From Peptoniphilaceae bacterium (lineage in GTDB: Bacteria > Bacillota > Clostridia > Tissierellales > Peptoniphilaceae): a stretch of DNA of 64,000 nucleotides. Position 1 is the first letter of the stretch; every line of letters begins with the position of its first letter. The stretch covers positions 62,001 through 126,000 of the forward strand of contig CABJAE010000002.1 of assembly GCA_902363535.1 (NCBI GenBank), written 5' to 3'. Under the pieces are notes generated by a model. The model saw only the letters and a program-made list of their open reading frames with translations. It made no database searches and was not told where the DNA came from. The position numbers and the translations under genes are program-made. Of this stretch, positions 9,204 through 17,607 are shown in pieces.

Positions 9204-10058
9204 TTATTCTCGGCTCATGGCGATTTTGTCTTTGATAAATGTGCCCGCTTTGATTTCGTCGTAGGCTTCTTTCAATTCTTCTTCCGTATTCATGACGATG
9301 GGTCCGGGCCACCAGGCGATGGGCTCGTCCATGGGCTCGGCCATAAAGAGCAGCACGGAAATTTCCTCGTCCGTGTCGTTGGCGATGCGGATTTCGTCGC
9401 CTCCCTCGAGGATGGCCGCATCGAAATGTTCCACGGGCTCTCCTTCCACGGTGGGGCTGCCCACGAGGGCGAAGAGGGTGGCGTTTACCTTTTCGCTCAC
9501 TTCGGTTTGAAATGCGCAACCGGGCTCGATGTGCACGTCGTAGTAGTCCACGGGCACGTAGCGGGAGAGGTGGCCCTCATGCCCTTTATAGCTCCCCGCC
9601 AGGATACGCACATGACCGCCGTCGAAGGGAATTTCCGGGATGGACTGCGAGGGAACGGCCACATAGGCGGGCGGAGCGAATTTATCTTCTTTTTTCATGT
9701 TGAGCCAGAGCTGCACGCCGAAGAGGCGCTCCACCGGCGGGAGCTTTTCTTCGTGAAGAATGCCGCTTCCCGCGGTCATCCACTGGATGCCGCCGTTTGT
9801 GACGGCGTCTTCATTGCCCAAAGAATCCCGGTGCACCATGGTGCCTTCCACCACGTAGGAGATGGTCTCGATGCCCCGGTGGGGGTGCATGGGAAAGCCC
9901 GCCACGTAATCGGCGGGATCCGTGGCGTCGAAGGCGTCTAAAAGGAGCAGGGGATCGGTATCGTGCATGGTGTGGCGGCTCAGGACGTGGGTCAGGTGCA
10001 CGCCGGCGCCGTCGACGCCCGCTTCGCCGCGTACCACCCGTTTAATTTTTCGTATCAT
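9204..10058 (-). CDS. Pirin family bicupin protein
   Basis: This 284-residue bicupin has the pirin signature in its N-terminal domain: FPMHPHRGIETISYVVEG, then QWMTAGSGILHEE. The metal ligands of pirins (two His in HPHRG, then His and Glu in LHEE) are all present. A second cupin domain fills residues 180-280. Some bacterial pirins have quercetinase activity, while others act as redox or metabolic modulators; the role here is unknown. The start is the ATG at 10058, preceded by GAAAGGA; a longer reading to 10103 has no ribosome site. It is divergent from the first universal stress gene. Confidence 0.9.
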   Translation of the reverse strand: MIRKIKRVVRGEAGVDGAGVHLTHVLSRHTMHDTDPLLLLDAFDATDPADYVAGFPMHPHRGIETISYVVEGTMVHRDSLGNEDAVTNGGIQWMTAGSGILHEEKLPPVERLFGVQLWLNMKKEDKFAPPAYVAVPSQSIPEIPFDGGHVRILAGSYKGHEGHLSRYVPVDYYDVHIEPGCAFQTEVSEKVNATLFALVGSPTVEGEPVEHFDAAILEGGDEIRIANDTDEEISVLLFMAEPMDEPIAWWPGPIVMNTEEELKEAYDEIKAGTFIKDKIAMSRE

Positions 10059-10175
10059 ACAGTTTCCTTTCTCGTTCTGTTGCTTTTTTTGCCTACTTTT
10101 CATTGATACCCTGAAATTATTTTTTTATTTGGCGGAAATTTCAATGCAATTTGTTTAAATGATTGGTGAATATGG

Positions 10176-10181
10176 TATACT
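10176..10181 (+). promoter_or_regulatory. Extended -10 promoter of first usp gene
   Basis: TGGTATACT (TG at 10173-10174) is an extended -10. The nearest -35-like element is TTGTTT at 10151-10156, with a loose spacing of 19. Confidence 0.45.
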
Positions 10182-10202
10182 AAATACAAAGGAGGCGTAT
10201 GT

Positions 10203-10643
10203 ATGTATAAGAAAATTTTAGTCCCCATCGACGGATCTCAAGACTCTTACTGTGCGCTGAAAGAAGCGGAACTGTTGGCCGAATCTTTTGATTCGAAGAT
10301 GATTATTCTCACGGTCTTAACCGATGCCAATGTGATCGAGCATTACCCGGGCAATTTCCTTTCCACGGATTTCAAAAAGGCTCAAGCGCTACGAGGCGAA
10401 AAAATCCTGAACAAGGCCATGGAAACCATCGAAACCAAGGGCGAAGTTGAAACCTGCGTTCGGGTTGGCCGGGCATCGGAGGAAATCCTTAAATGCGCCG
10501 AAGAAAAAGACGTGGACCTGATCGTCATCGGCAGTCGCGGCTTAGGCGGATTCTCCAGAACCCTTTTGGGTTCCGTATCCGACAAAGTGCTCAACGCAGC
10601 CAAGGTCCCGGTTTTGGTCAACAAAGTCAACTGCAGAATTTAA
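10203..10643 (+). CDS. Universal stress protein (UspA family), copy 1
   Basis: This 146-residue single-domain Usp begins ILVPIDGSQDS and ends with the nucleotide-binding loop GSRGLGGFSRTLLGSVSDKV plus the strand VPVLVNK, the G2xG9xG(S/T) pattern of ATP-binding Usp proteins. Family members are cytosolic dimers induced by stress or growth arrest. AAAGGAGGC precedes the ATG. It is closely related to the next gene along its whole length, so the two are a tandem duplication. Each copy has its own extended -10 promoter. Confidence 0.93.
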   Translation: MYKKILVPIDGSQDSYCALKEAELLAESFDSKMIILTVLTDANVIEHYPGNFLSTDFKKAQALRGEKILNKAMETIETKGEVETCVRVGRASEEILKCAEEKDVDLIVIGSRGLGGFSRTLLGSVSDKVLNAAKVPVLVNKVNCRI

Positions 10644-10842
10644 TAAATCGGCGCCCGGTTTCGGCAGGGCGCTTTTTTTGCATTGGAAAACCCTCGGTTC
10701 GACCGCCGGTTCCGTTTCAGCGATAATTTTTGTCTTTCCGCCGGTTCAATGTCTTTTTCTATGCTTTCTCTCGCCTCGTTTCACGATTTCATCATGATGT
10801 GAAATATATTGTGTAATCGGTATAAATAACGCGCATTTATGG

Positions 10843-10848
10843 TATATT
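10843..10848 (+). promoter_or_regulatory. Extended -10 promoter of second usp gene
   Basis: TGGTATATT mirrors the element ahead of copy 1, and the same AAAAGGAGGCGT ribosome-site context follows. Confidence 0.45.
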
Positions 10849-10871
10849 GAATGAAAAGGAGGCGTTTGTAT

Positions 10872-11306
10872 ATGATTAAGACTATTTTAGTACCTGTCGA
10901 CGGATCTCAAGATTCTTTTGCGGCGCTGAAAGAAGCGGAAATTTTGGCCGAAACCTTGGAATCGAAGTTGATCGTGCTCACGGTTTTAACGGATTCCAAA
11001 GTCATCGAGCATTACCCCGGCGATTTTCTCACCACGGATTTCAAGAAGGCCCAGGCACTGCGGGGCCAACAAATTCTGGAAAGGGCCATGGAGGCCGTGG
11101 ACATTAAGGGCGAGGTGGAAACCGTCGTCCGCACGGGCTGGGCATCGGAAGAGATCGTGAAATGTGCCGAGGAAAAGGGCGCGGATCTTATCGTCATGGG
11201 CAGTCGCGGCTTAGGCGGCTTCTCGAGAACCCTCTTGGGCTCCGTATCGAACAAAGTGTTGAATACGGCAAAGATCCCCGTTCTCGTCAATAAAGGAAAT
11301 AAGTAA
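10872..11306 (+). CDS. Universal stress protein (UspA family), copy 2
   Basis: This 144-residue paralogue of the preceding gene shares long blocks such as TDFKKAQALRG and GSRGLGGFSRTLLGSVS, the intact ATP-binding loop. The ATG at 10872 is chosen because the upstream in-frame ATG at 10851 overlaps the AGGAGG ribosome site itself. Differences from copy 1 are scattered and mostly conservative, which suggests both copies are maintained. Duplicated Usp proteins can form homo- or heterodimers (family knowledge). Confidence 0.92.
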   Translation: MIKTILVPVDGSQDSFAALKEAEILAETLESKLIVLTVLTDSKVIEHYPGDFLTTDFKKAQALRGQQILERAMEAVDIKGEVETVVRTGWASEEIVKCAEEKGADLIVMGSRGLGGFSRTLLGSVSNKVLNTAKIPVLVNKGNK

Positions 11307-11376
11307 TTTTGAACTATGCGGTGCCTTGCAGGAGCAGGGTGCCTTTTTGTTTTTCGGATGCCGAAAGGAGGCCTTA

Positions 11377-12366
11377 ATGGAGATTTTAATTTTAAAGGCA
11401 GATGAAGTGAAGGCGGCTATGCCGACGGGCGATGGGATTGCCGCCACAAAGGAAGCCATGGCCATGTATGCGGCGAAAAAAGCGGTGGTGCCCTTGCGGA
11501 GCAATCTGAGCGCGGCCAAGGGCCAAGCCCTCTTTATGCCCGGACTGGTCGAGGAAGCCGATGCCCTCGGGGTGAAGATCGTCTCCACATACCCGGACAA
11601 TCCCGCTCGAAATCTCCCGGCCGTTGCGGCCACCATGGTGCTTCTCGACACGGAAACGGGGATGGTGAAGTGTCTTATGGACGGCACGGAGCTTACCCGC
11701 ATGCGCACCGGCGCCCTCGCCGGGGCGGCCACGGATCTCTTGGCGCGGAAGGATGCGAAGGTGTTTCTACTAATCGGCACAGGAGGCCAGGCGATGCGTC
11801 AATTGGAATCGGTGCTTGCCGTTCGCCCCATTGAGACAGTCTATGTCTTTAATCAGAAACAGGAAAAAGCCGAAGCGTTTGTGGCTTCGGCGAAAGATGA
11901 ATTGGCCTCCTACGGGGCGACGTTTGTCCCCGTGAGCGATTTGGATCACGTGACAAAAGAGGCGGACATTATTACCGCCGTCACCACGGCGAAGCAGCCG
12001 GTTTTCGACGGGAGAAAGGTGAAGGCGGGCTGCCACATTAACGGCGTCGGCGCCTACACGCCGCAGATGATCGAGCTTCCGCCGGAAATCGTGGTTCGGG
12101 CGGATAAAATTTTTGTCGATACCGTAGACGGCGTATTGAACGAAGCAGGCGACATGATAAGGCCCGTAAATGACGGCCTGGTGACGCGAGAGAAGATCGC
12201 CAATGAGATCGGCGACGTGGTTCTTCAAAAGCTGCCCGGCAGAGAAAGAGACGACGAGATCACCCTCTTTAAGACCACCGGCTCCGCCGTCTACGATGTG
12301 GTGGTGGCGGAAAAGATTTTTCGCTTTGCAGAAGAAAAAGGGATTGGGACCTATGTGAGGGTGTAG
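11377..12366 (+). CDS. Ornithine cyclodeaminase / mu-crystallin family oxidoreductase
   Basis: The 329-residue protein has the family substrate residues in GVKIVSTYPDN (Lys) and ELTRMRTGALAG (Arg), and a Rossmann loop LLIGTGGQA around residue 130. The segment GVGAYTPQMIELP occupies the place where ornithine cyclodeaminases have a catalytic Asp (GxDxPG), and no Asp is present. It is therefore more likely an NAD(P)H-dependent amino/imino-acid dehydrogenase or reductase than a cyclodeaminase; the substrate is unknown. The ATG at 11377 follows GAAAGGAGG; a reading from 11326 has no ribosome site. No strong terminator separates it from the usp gene. Confidence 0.85.
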   Translation: MEILILKADEVKAAMPTGDGIAATKEAMAMYAAKKAVVPLRSNLSAAKGQALFMPGLVEEADALGVKIVSTYPDNPARNLPAVAATMVLLDTETGMVKCLMDGTELTRMRTGALAGAATDLLARKDAKVFLLIGTGGQAMRQLESVLAVRPIETVYVFNQKQEKAEAFVASAKDELASYGATFVPVSDLDHVTKEADIITAVTTAKQPVFDGRKVKAGCHINGVGAYTPQMIELPPEIVVRADKIFVDTVDGVLNEAGDMIRPVNDGLVTREKIANEIGDVVLQKLPGRERDDEITLFKTTGSAVYDVVVAEKIFRFAEEKGIGTYVRV

Positions 12367-12541
12367 GGATTAAGTTTTTATTTATCTCTTTCACATCGTT
12401 TGATCTTCGCATTTCCGATTGCGCACCGTGTTTTCCGGGGGAAATTCCAAGGGCAAGCTTTCCCGAATCAAAATCCGTTCTCGCGACGGGCATCAACGGG
12501 ACCCGGACCGGTTAATAAGATCCGGGAATGGGGCAGCTAAA

Positions 12542-13492
12542 TTAAAGGTAATCTCTCTTTTTTAGGTAGAAATACATCAATACGATGACCGCGAGGGTAA
12601 GGCCCAAGAGCCACCAAAAGGCGTAGGGCTCATCGGAAAAGGGCAGGGAGGTGTTCATGCCCCAATAGCCGCCGATGATGGTCGGTACGGTCAAGAGAAT
12701 CGTAATGGAGGTAAGGGTCTTCATGACGTCGTTTAAATTGTTTCCCACGAGGCTTGAATAGAGATCGGACAGCTTTTCCACGGTGACCGACGCTTCTTTT
12801 ACCATGACCCGGGCTTGGGTGCTTTCAACTTTCAGGTCGTTGAGTAGTTGATTTCTCGAGGGGGAGCTGTTCAACGGGGCCAGGTGAAACAGATCGTGCA
12901 AGACGTATTCATTGTTTTCCGTGGCCATGGAAAAGCGAATCAAGCTTCTCGATAGGCTGATCAATTGGCGGATGGTCTCACTCTTTGTGGAGCGCGCCAT
13001 GTCCTGTTCCAGCTCCTCGATGCGCGCGTTAATGTTTTTCGTCAGCTCGATGTAGGATTTGCAGATGTGGTAGGCCAAGTCGACGAGGATTTTTTCCTTG
13101 GGAAAGCTTTCGTCTTCGATGAGACGATGGCCTTTGTTTTCCAAAAAGCCCGAGAAGGCCCCGTCGTCGCGGTATTTTACGGTAATGACCGACGCCTCGG
13201 TGTTAATCATGGCCAAGGGGCGGGTTTCGTAAAGGCCTTCCGCCACCTCCACCGGGTAGCGAAGAATGAATAAATCGTAGGTCGCGCTGTATCTGCCGTC
13301 GCTTCGGGCCACCTCCCCGGGGTCGGCGACGGAGGAGAGGATGCTTTCCGGCACTTTATATTTTTGTGACAAGGACCGAATCTCTTCCTCCGTCGGGTCG
13401 ATGAGGTGGACCCACCGGCACGTGTCTTTATTTGAGAAATCATCTGTCGTTACGCGGTACATTTGATCGTGGGTGTGGACGTAGTATTTCAT
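12542..13492 (-). CDS. corA: CorA family divalent cation (Mg2+) transporter
   Basis: This 316-residue protein ends with two membrane segments. The signature YWGMN, which is the Gly-Met-Asn motif at the mouth of the CorA pore, follows the first, and a basic tail KKRDYL ends the protein. Residues 1-250 form the cytosolic funnel with long acidic helices. CorA pentamers import Mg2+ (and sometimes Co2+ or Ni2+). TGAGGAG lies 5 bases before the ATG. It is convergent with the ornithine-cyclodeaminase-family gene; the 175 bases between them hold nothing recognised. Confidence 0.92.
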   Translation of the reverse strand: MKYYVHTHDQMYRVTTDDFSNKDTCRWVHLIDPTEEEIRSLSQKYKVPESILSSVADPGEVARSDGRYSATYDLFILRYPVEVAEGLYETRPLAMINTEASVITVKYRDDGAFSGFLENKGHRLIEDESFPKEKILVDLAYHICKSYIELTKNINARIEELEQDMARSTKSETIRQLISLSRSLIRFSMATENNEYVLHDLFHLAPLNSSPSRNQLLNDLKVESTQARVMVKEASVTVEKLSDLYSSLVGNNLNDVMKTLTSITILLTVPTIIGGYWGMNTSLPFSDEPYAFWWLLGLTLAVIVLMYFYLKKRDYL

Positions 13493-13740
13493 GGCATCTC
13501 CTCAGGTCATCATGTGTAAATCTATTTGCAATGGGGCGATTTTTCCCATAAGCTTCTGATTAAACTCTACACCCTGCGCGGTTTTATTTCCATAGCCAAG
13601 GTGGCGGAATTTAAGATGCGTAACGGACAAACCTACGTGGTGTATTTCTTATTTCTCATTTCCTGTTCTCGATTTTCAAAAGCTCACTTTTTGTAAATAA
13701 CTTTATTCTATTTTTTCACACCATAGCTTCATCAACTATT

Positions 13741-13793
13741 CCCGGGGGAAGGAAAAAGGGCGTTGCGATTCGCCCTGGGCCCTTCCCCGGGTC
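13741..13793. repeat. Compound inverted repeat upstream of cysK
   Basis: CCCGGGG.AAGG (5') pairs with CCTTCCCCGGG (3') with one bulged G. Inside it, GGGCG and CGCCC form a second stem with an 8-base loop. It is not followed by a T run on the + strand and lies upstream of the cysK promoter, so it is neither a terminator of a known gene nor part of the cysK leader. Confidence 0.6.
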
Positions 13794-13921
13794 TCAAAGC
13801 CATGAAAGAATCAATTTTTAAGTAAGAAGGTAACTTGACAATAATAAATTCGGTTTGCTTTTCATATCAATCGGCACCGTCGGGGTTATATTTTGTCCTC
13901 AATATATTAACAAAAAACCGG

Positions 13922-13950
13922 TTTACATCCCCCTTTCTACGCGATACAAT
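13922..13950 (+). promoter_or_regulatory. cysK-cysE promoter
   Basis: TTTACA (13922-13927) and TACAAT (13945-13950) are separated by 17 bases, about 38 bases before the cysK ATG. Confidence 0.65.
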
Positions 13951-13987
13951 GGCCGAAGGAATCCGAAGCAGAAAGGTTGGTTTTGTA

Positions 13988-14866
13988 ATGAATGTTTTAG
14001 ATACAGTCGGAAAAACGCCGCTCGTGCAATTATCCATGGGCGGCGGTCGCATTTACGCCAAGTTGGAAAAGAACAATCCCGCCGCCTCCATTAAGGACCG
14101 CGTGGCTTACCACATGATCGAAGATGCGGTCAACCGCGGCGCCCTCACGCCGGGCATGAAGATCGTGGAGCCCACGTCGGGCAACACGGGCATCGCCCTG
14201 GCCTTGGTGGGCAAGCAATTGGGCTATGAGGTGGCCATCGTCATGCCCGCCTCCATGAGCGACGAGCGCAAGGCCTTGATTCGCTCTTTCGGCGCGGAAC
14301 TCATTTTAATCGAAGAAGGCGGCATGCAGGGGGCTGTGGACAAGGCGAAGGAAATGGCGGCAACCGGCGAGTATTTCTTGCCCGATCAATTTAACAACCC
14401 GGCCAATCCCCGCATCCACGAGCTCACCACGGGCCCGGAAATTCTTTCGGCCTTAGACGGCGACGTGTCCGTATTTGTGGCGGGCATCGGCACCGGCGGC
14501 ACGGTGACCGGCGTGGGCCGGGCTTTGAAGGCGGAAAATCCCGACGCGTACATCGTTGGCGTCGAGCCGGCGGAAAGCCCTTTGATTACGGAAAACAAGG
14601 CTTCCGCCCACAAGATCCAGGGGATCGGCGCCAATTTCATTCCCGGCAATTACGATCCCGAGGTGGTGGATGAAGTGATCACCGTAAAAGGCGACGAAGC
14701 CATCGCCATGGCAAAGAGATTAAGTGCGGAAGAAGGCCTGAGCGTGGGGATTTCCTCCGGCGCCAATGTGGCGGCCGCCATGAAGCTTTTAGAGCGCTTC
14801 GAAGGCAATATCGTCACCGTGCTTCCCGATGCCGCCGAGCGGTACATGTCCACGGAGCTTTTTTAG
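13988..14866 (+). CDS. cysK: Cysteine synthase (O-acetylserine sulfhydrylase)
   Basis: This 292-residue PLP enzyme makes cysteine from O-acetylserine and sulfide. Visible are the PLP lysine in [12 protein letters not shown], the substrate loop [11 protein letters not shown], the phosphate-binding [10 protein letters not shown], and [10 protein letters not shown] near the C-terminus. The ATG at 13988 starts the family-typical sequence [14 protein letters not shown]; an upstream frame lies before the promoter and is not coding. It is slightly shorter than the usual 305 residues. cysE begins 2 bases after its stop, so the two enzymes that convert serine to cysteine are made together. Confidence 0.95.
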   Translation: MNVLDTVGKTPLVQLSMGGGRIYAKLEKNNPAASIKDRVAYHMIEDAVNRGALTPGMKIVEPTSGNTGIALALVGKQLGYEVAIVMPASMSDERKALIRSFGAELILIEEGGMQGAVDKAKEMAATGEYFLPDQFNNPANPRIHELTTGPEILSALDGDVSVFVAGIGTGGTVTGVGRALKAENPDAYIVGVEPAESPLITENKASAHKIQGIGANFIPGNYDPEVVDEVITVKGDEAIAMAKRLSAEEGLSVGISSGANVAAAMKLLERFEGNIVTVLPDAAERYMSTELF

Positions 14867-14868
14867 AC

Positions 14869-15450
14869 ATGTTTAAGGAGCGCAGAAAAATCGCTCGGGT
14901 GATTTTGGAAAAGGACCCGGCCTGCAGAAATATCGTGGAAGCCATGTTTCTCTACCCCATGGTGGTGGCGCTGTTGAGTCACCGCCGCGCCCATCGGCTG
15001 TACAAAAAGGGCCACACGACTCTGGCCCGCCTTCTCTCCCACCGGGCCCGCAGGAAAACGGGCATCGAGATTCACCCGGGAGCCACCATCGGCGAGAGGC
15101 TCTTTATCGACCACGGCATGGGCGTGGTCATCGGCGAGACGGCGGAAATCGGCGACGACGTCACTTTGTACCACGGGGTCACATTAGGCGGCCGCGGCCT
15201 GAGCAAGACGAAGCGCCATCCCACGGTAAAAGACGGGGCCATGATCGGGGCGCGGGCCACGGTTTTGGGCCCCATTACCGTCGGCGAAGGGGCCAAGGTG
15301 GGCGCCGGCGCCGTGGTGCTGGATCCCGTTGCCGACAACACCACGGTGGTGGGCGTGCCTGCGGAAAATGCCCATCCGACGGCGCCCATTGATTTTTCCT
15401 TTTCCCTGAACAACCCGCCCCGCCATGTAAAAACCGCGCAAAATAGATGA
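14869..15450 (+). CDS. cysE: Serine O-acetyltransferase
   Basis: This 193-residue left-handed beta-helix enzyme acetylates serine from acetyl-CoA to supply CysK. Hexapeptide repeats fill residues 60-170 and include the catalytic region [19 protein letters not shown] and LYHGVTLGG. The N-terminal helical region is short, as in the EpsC/short CysE class. It lies directly after cysK in one operon. No clear terminator follows, but the next gene has its own promoter. The C-terminus, which in other species binds CysK, does not end in the usual Ile (it ends NR), so complex formation is uncertain. Confidence 0.95.
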   Translation: MFKERRKIARVILEKDPACRNIVEAMFLYPMVVALLSHRRAHRLYKKGHTTLARLLSHRARRKTGIEIHPGATIGERLFIDHGMGVVIGETAEIGDDVTLYHGVTLGGRGLSKTKRHPTVKDGAMIGARATVLGPITVGEGAKVGAGAVVLDPVADNTTVVGVPAENAHPTAPIDFSFSLNNPPRHVKTAQNR

Positions 15451-15479
15451 TTGATTTCGGTTAGATTTGCGATTGACGG

Positions 15480-15508
15480 TTGTTTTCAGACTTTATTTAC
15501 CCTACAAT
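15480..15508 (+). promoter_or_regulatory. cstA promoter
   Basis: TTGTTT (15480-15485), 17 bases, TACAAT (15503-15508). Confidence 0.6.
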
Positions 15509-15551
15509 GGGATACGTTGTATAAAAAATAAGAAACAGTTTAGGAGGCATT

Positions 15552-17000
15552 ATGGCTTTATTTTTAATCGGCCTGGTCATCCTCGCAGTGGGCGGCTTCT
15601 TCTACGGCAAGTACGTGGAAAAAGTCTTCGGCCCCGACGACCGTGAAACTCCCGCCATTCGTTTGGCAGACGGCGTCGACTACGTTGGCATGTCCAAAGG
15701 CAAAAACGCATTAATCGAATTGTTGAACATCGCGGGCACGGGCCCGATTTTAGGACCCATCCAAGGGATTCTCTTCGGCCCCATCGCTTTTTTAACGATT
15801 CCCATCGGCTGCGTCCTGGCCGGCGCAACCCACGACTATTTCGTCGGCATGATTTCCATTCGTAACAACGGCAATCAGGTGCCGAAATTGATTTCCCGCT
15901 ACATGGGCCCCAAGGCCAATAAGATCTACATCGTGATTATCTGCATCTTGATGCTCTTAACCGGCGTGGTCTTTATCTACACCCCCGGGGACTTGATCGT
16001 CAACGATCTTTTGGGCATGGACGTCAACGGCGCCGCCATTTGGTACGCCTACGCGGGAATTTTGCTCTATTACATCGTGGCAACTCTCTTTCCCATCGAC
16101 AAGATCATCGGCCGCGTCTACCCGATTTTCGGCGCCGTATTAATTATTTCCGCCATCGGCATTTTTGGCGGCGTCGTCCTCACCGGCGGAGCGGATCTGC
16201 ACAACATGACCCAAGGCGTGTTGATCAGCAAACACCCCACGGGCCAATTGTTTATCCCCATCTTCTTTATTACCGTGGCCTGCGGGATTTTATCGGGCTT
16301 CCACGGCTCCCAAGCCACCCTGATTTCCCGTACGACGAAATCGGAATTTGAAGGCCGGAACATTTTCTACAACTCCATGTTAATCGAAGGTTTTATCGCC
16401 ATGGCATGGGCTGCAGGCGCCATGGTGGTCTTCAACCGGGGCGCGGCTCTGGACACGAACGCCACCCTTATGGTGGGCAACATTTCCCGCGAATTTATGG
16501 GCAAGATCGGCGGCCTCTTTGCCGTTGCCGGCGTCATCGTCCTTCCCATCACCTCCGGGGACACGGCCTTCCGTTCCCTGCGCCTCATGGTGGCGGAACA
16601 AATTAATTTCGATCAATCCACGGCAAAGCACCGGGTGCTTCTGTCTTTGATCCTGTTTATTCCCGCCGTCTTGATTCTCTTCTTCGCCAAGAGCAACGCC
16701 CAAGGGTTCCAAATCCTCTGGCGCTACTTCGGCTTCACCAATCAATTGGTGGCCGTCTTCGCCTTGGCTCTGATCAGCGTCTATTTAAAGATGCACGGAA
16801 AGAATTACTTCATCACGCTGATTCCCGGCATGTTCTACGCCTTTATCGTCACATCCTACATCGCCAGTGCCGATATCGGCCTGCGCCTGCCCATGAACGT
16901 AGCCTATGTACTGGGCGTCGTCGGCGCAGCTTTCTTCTGCTTTATGATTTCGAAAGTCGTCAAAAACCGCGGCGACGAGGTTATGAAGACGGAACAGTAA
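15552..17000 (+). CDS. cstA: CstA family carbon-starvation transporter
   Basis: This 482-residue membrane protein has about 13 hydrophobic segments. The CstA signature is visible: ADGVDYVGMSKGKNALIE, IAGTGPILGPIQGILFGP, and GATHDYFVGMISIRNNG. CstA-family proteins import pyruvate or peptides (family knowledge); the substrate here is not determined. AGGAGG lies 6 bases before the ATG and a terminator follows. It is shorter than the E. coli CstA type (about 700 residues) and lacks the extra C-terminal region, like many Firmicute forms. Confidence 0.9.
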   Translation: MALFLIGLVILAVGGFFYGKYVEKVFGPDDRETPAIRLADGVDYVGMSKGKNALIELLNIAGTGPILGPIQGILFGPIAFLTIPIGCVLAGATHDYFVGMISIRNNGNQVPKLISRYMGPKANKIYIVIICILMLLTGVVFIYTPGDLIVNDLLGMDVNGAAIWYAYAGILLYYIVATLFPIDKIIGRVYPIFGAVLIISAIGIFGGVVLTGGADLHNMTQGVLISKHPTGQLFIPIFFITVACGILSGFHGSQATLISRTTKSEFEGRNIFYNSMLIEGFIAMAWAAGAMVVFNRGAALDTNATLMVGNISREFMGKIGGLFAVAGVIVLPITSGDTAFRSLRLMVAEQINFDQSTAKHRVLLSLILFIPAVLILFFAKSNAQGFQILWRYFGFTNQLVAVFALALISVYLKMHGKNYFITLIPGMFYAFIVTSYIASADIGLRLPMNVAYVLGVVGAAFFCFMISKVVKNRGDEVMKTEQ

Positions 17001-17007
17001 GATCGCG

Positions 17008-17039
17008 AAAAGCGTCTCCTTTCGGGGGCGCTTTTTTTC
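17008..17039 (+). terminator. Terminator after cstA
   Basis: AAAAGCGTCTCC and GGGGGCGCTTTT pair across a short TTTC loop and are followed by a T run. Confidence 0.75.
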
Positions 17040-17062
17040 TGTCTTCTTTTCGATTTTTTATA

Positions 17063-17091
17063 TTGAAATTGTTTTCAAAAAAATATACCAT
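17063..17091 (+). promoter_or_regulatory. Promoter of zinc-ribbon membrane protein pair
   Basis: TTGAAA (17063-17068), 17 bases, TACCAT (17086-17091). Confidence 0.5.
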
Positions 17092-17112
17092 GGTTACATA
17101 AAGGAGGTTATT

Positions 17113-17607
17113 ATGTTTTGTACTCACTGCGGACACGAATTGTCCCCGGAAGATAAATTCTGTACCGGCTGCGGCGCGCCCGTCGACGGTCCCGAACCTT
17201 CCTATAAAGAGGACCAAACCCGCCCCCTCCAAAGCGCGCCCGCGGCTTACGACAATGGCGCTCAGGCGGATAGGGCGAGTCGCCAAGTGCCCGGACGCTT
17301 TAATTGGGGCGCCTTTTCCCTGACGTTGATTTGGGGCATCGGCAATCGCTGTTACATAACTCTATTGTGCCTCGTGCCCATCGTCGGCTTTGTCATGCCC
17401 TTTGTCGCGGGCTTTAAGGGCAACGCCTGGGCCTACGAAAACAATCGCTACCGCGACATGGAAGAATTTTCCCAAGTGCAGGACACGTGGAATCGGGCGG
17501 GCTTCGTCTGTTTTATCGCGCAATTACTTATCGGCGGATTCTGGCTTTTCTTCGTGCTTCTGTCCGGCTTAAACCTTTTTACAGCTCCTGTTTTAGGTGA
17601 TATATGA
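17113..17607 (+). CDS. Zinc-ribbon membrane protein
   Basis: The 164-residue protein starts with a zinc ribbon (FCTHCGHELSPEDKFCTGCG, four Cys), followed by a Pro/Ala-rich linker and a C-terminal half with about three membrane segments (residues 70-160). The segment around RFNWGAFSLTLIWGIGN resembles the DUF2628-type membrane region seen in many Firmicute zinc-ribbon proteins. Function is unknown. AAAGGAGG precedes the ATG. Its stop overlaps the start of the next gene by four bases (ATGA), so the two products are probably made in fixed proportion and may act together. Confidence 0.75.
   Translation: MFCTHCGHELSPEDKFCTGCGAPVDGPEPSYKEDQTRPLQSAPAAYDNGAQADRASRQVPGRFNWGAFSLTLIWGIGNRCYITLLCLVPIVGFVMPFVAGFKGNAWAYENNRYRDMEEFSQVQDTWNRAGFVCFIAQLLIGGFWLFFVLLSGLNLFTAPVLGDI

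Larger units (their letters stand above)
13493..13987. other. Long intergenic region between corA and cysK
   Basis: This stretch of 495 bases holds the cysK promoter (13922-13950), a compound hairpin (13741-13793) and a 17-base match to the 5' end of a tRNA-Leu (13595-13611) that lacks the rest of a tRNA. A frame without stops (13520 to about 13695) has no start or ribosome site. No T-box, SAM or other riboswitch core was recognised by eye. Confidence 0.5.

Noticed and set aside
13595..13680. A tRNA-Leu gene upstream of cysK
   Set aside because: Only the first 17 bases match; no 3' acceptor complement CCTTGGC, anticodon arm or T arm follows.
13520..13695. Degenerate coding remnant between corA and cysK
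   Set aside because: Open frame of about 58 codons without start, ribosome site or recognised family; could be chance.
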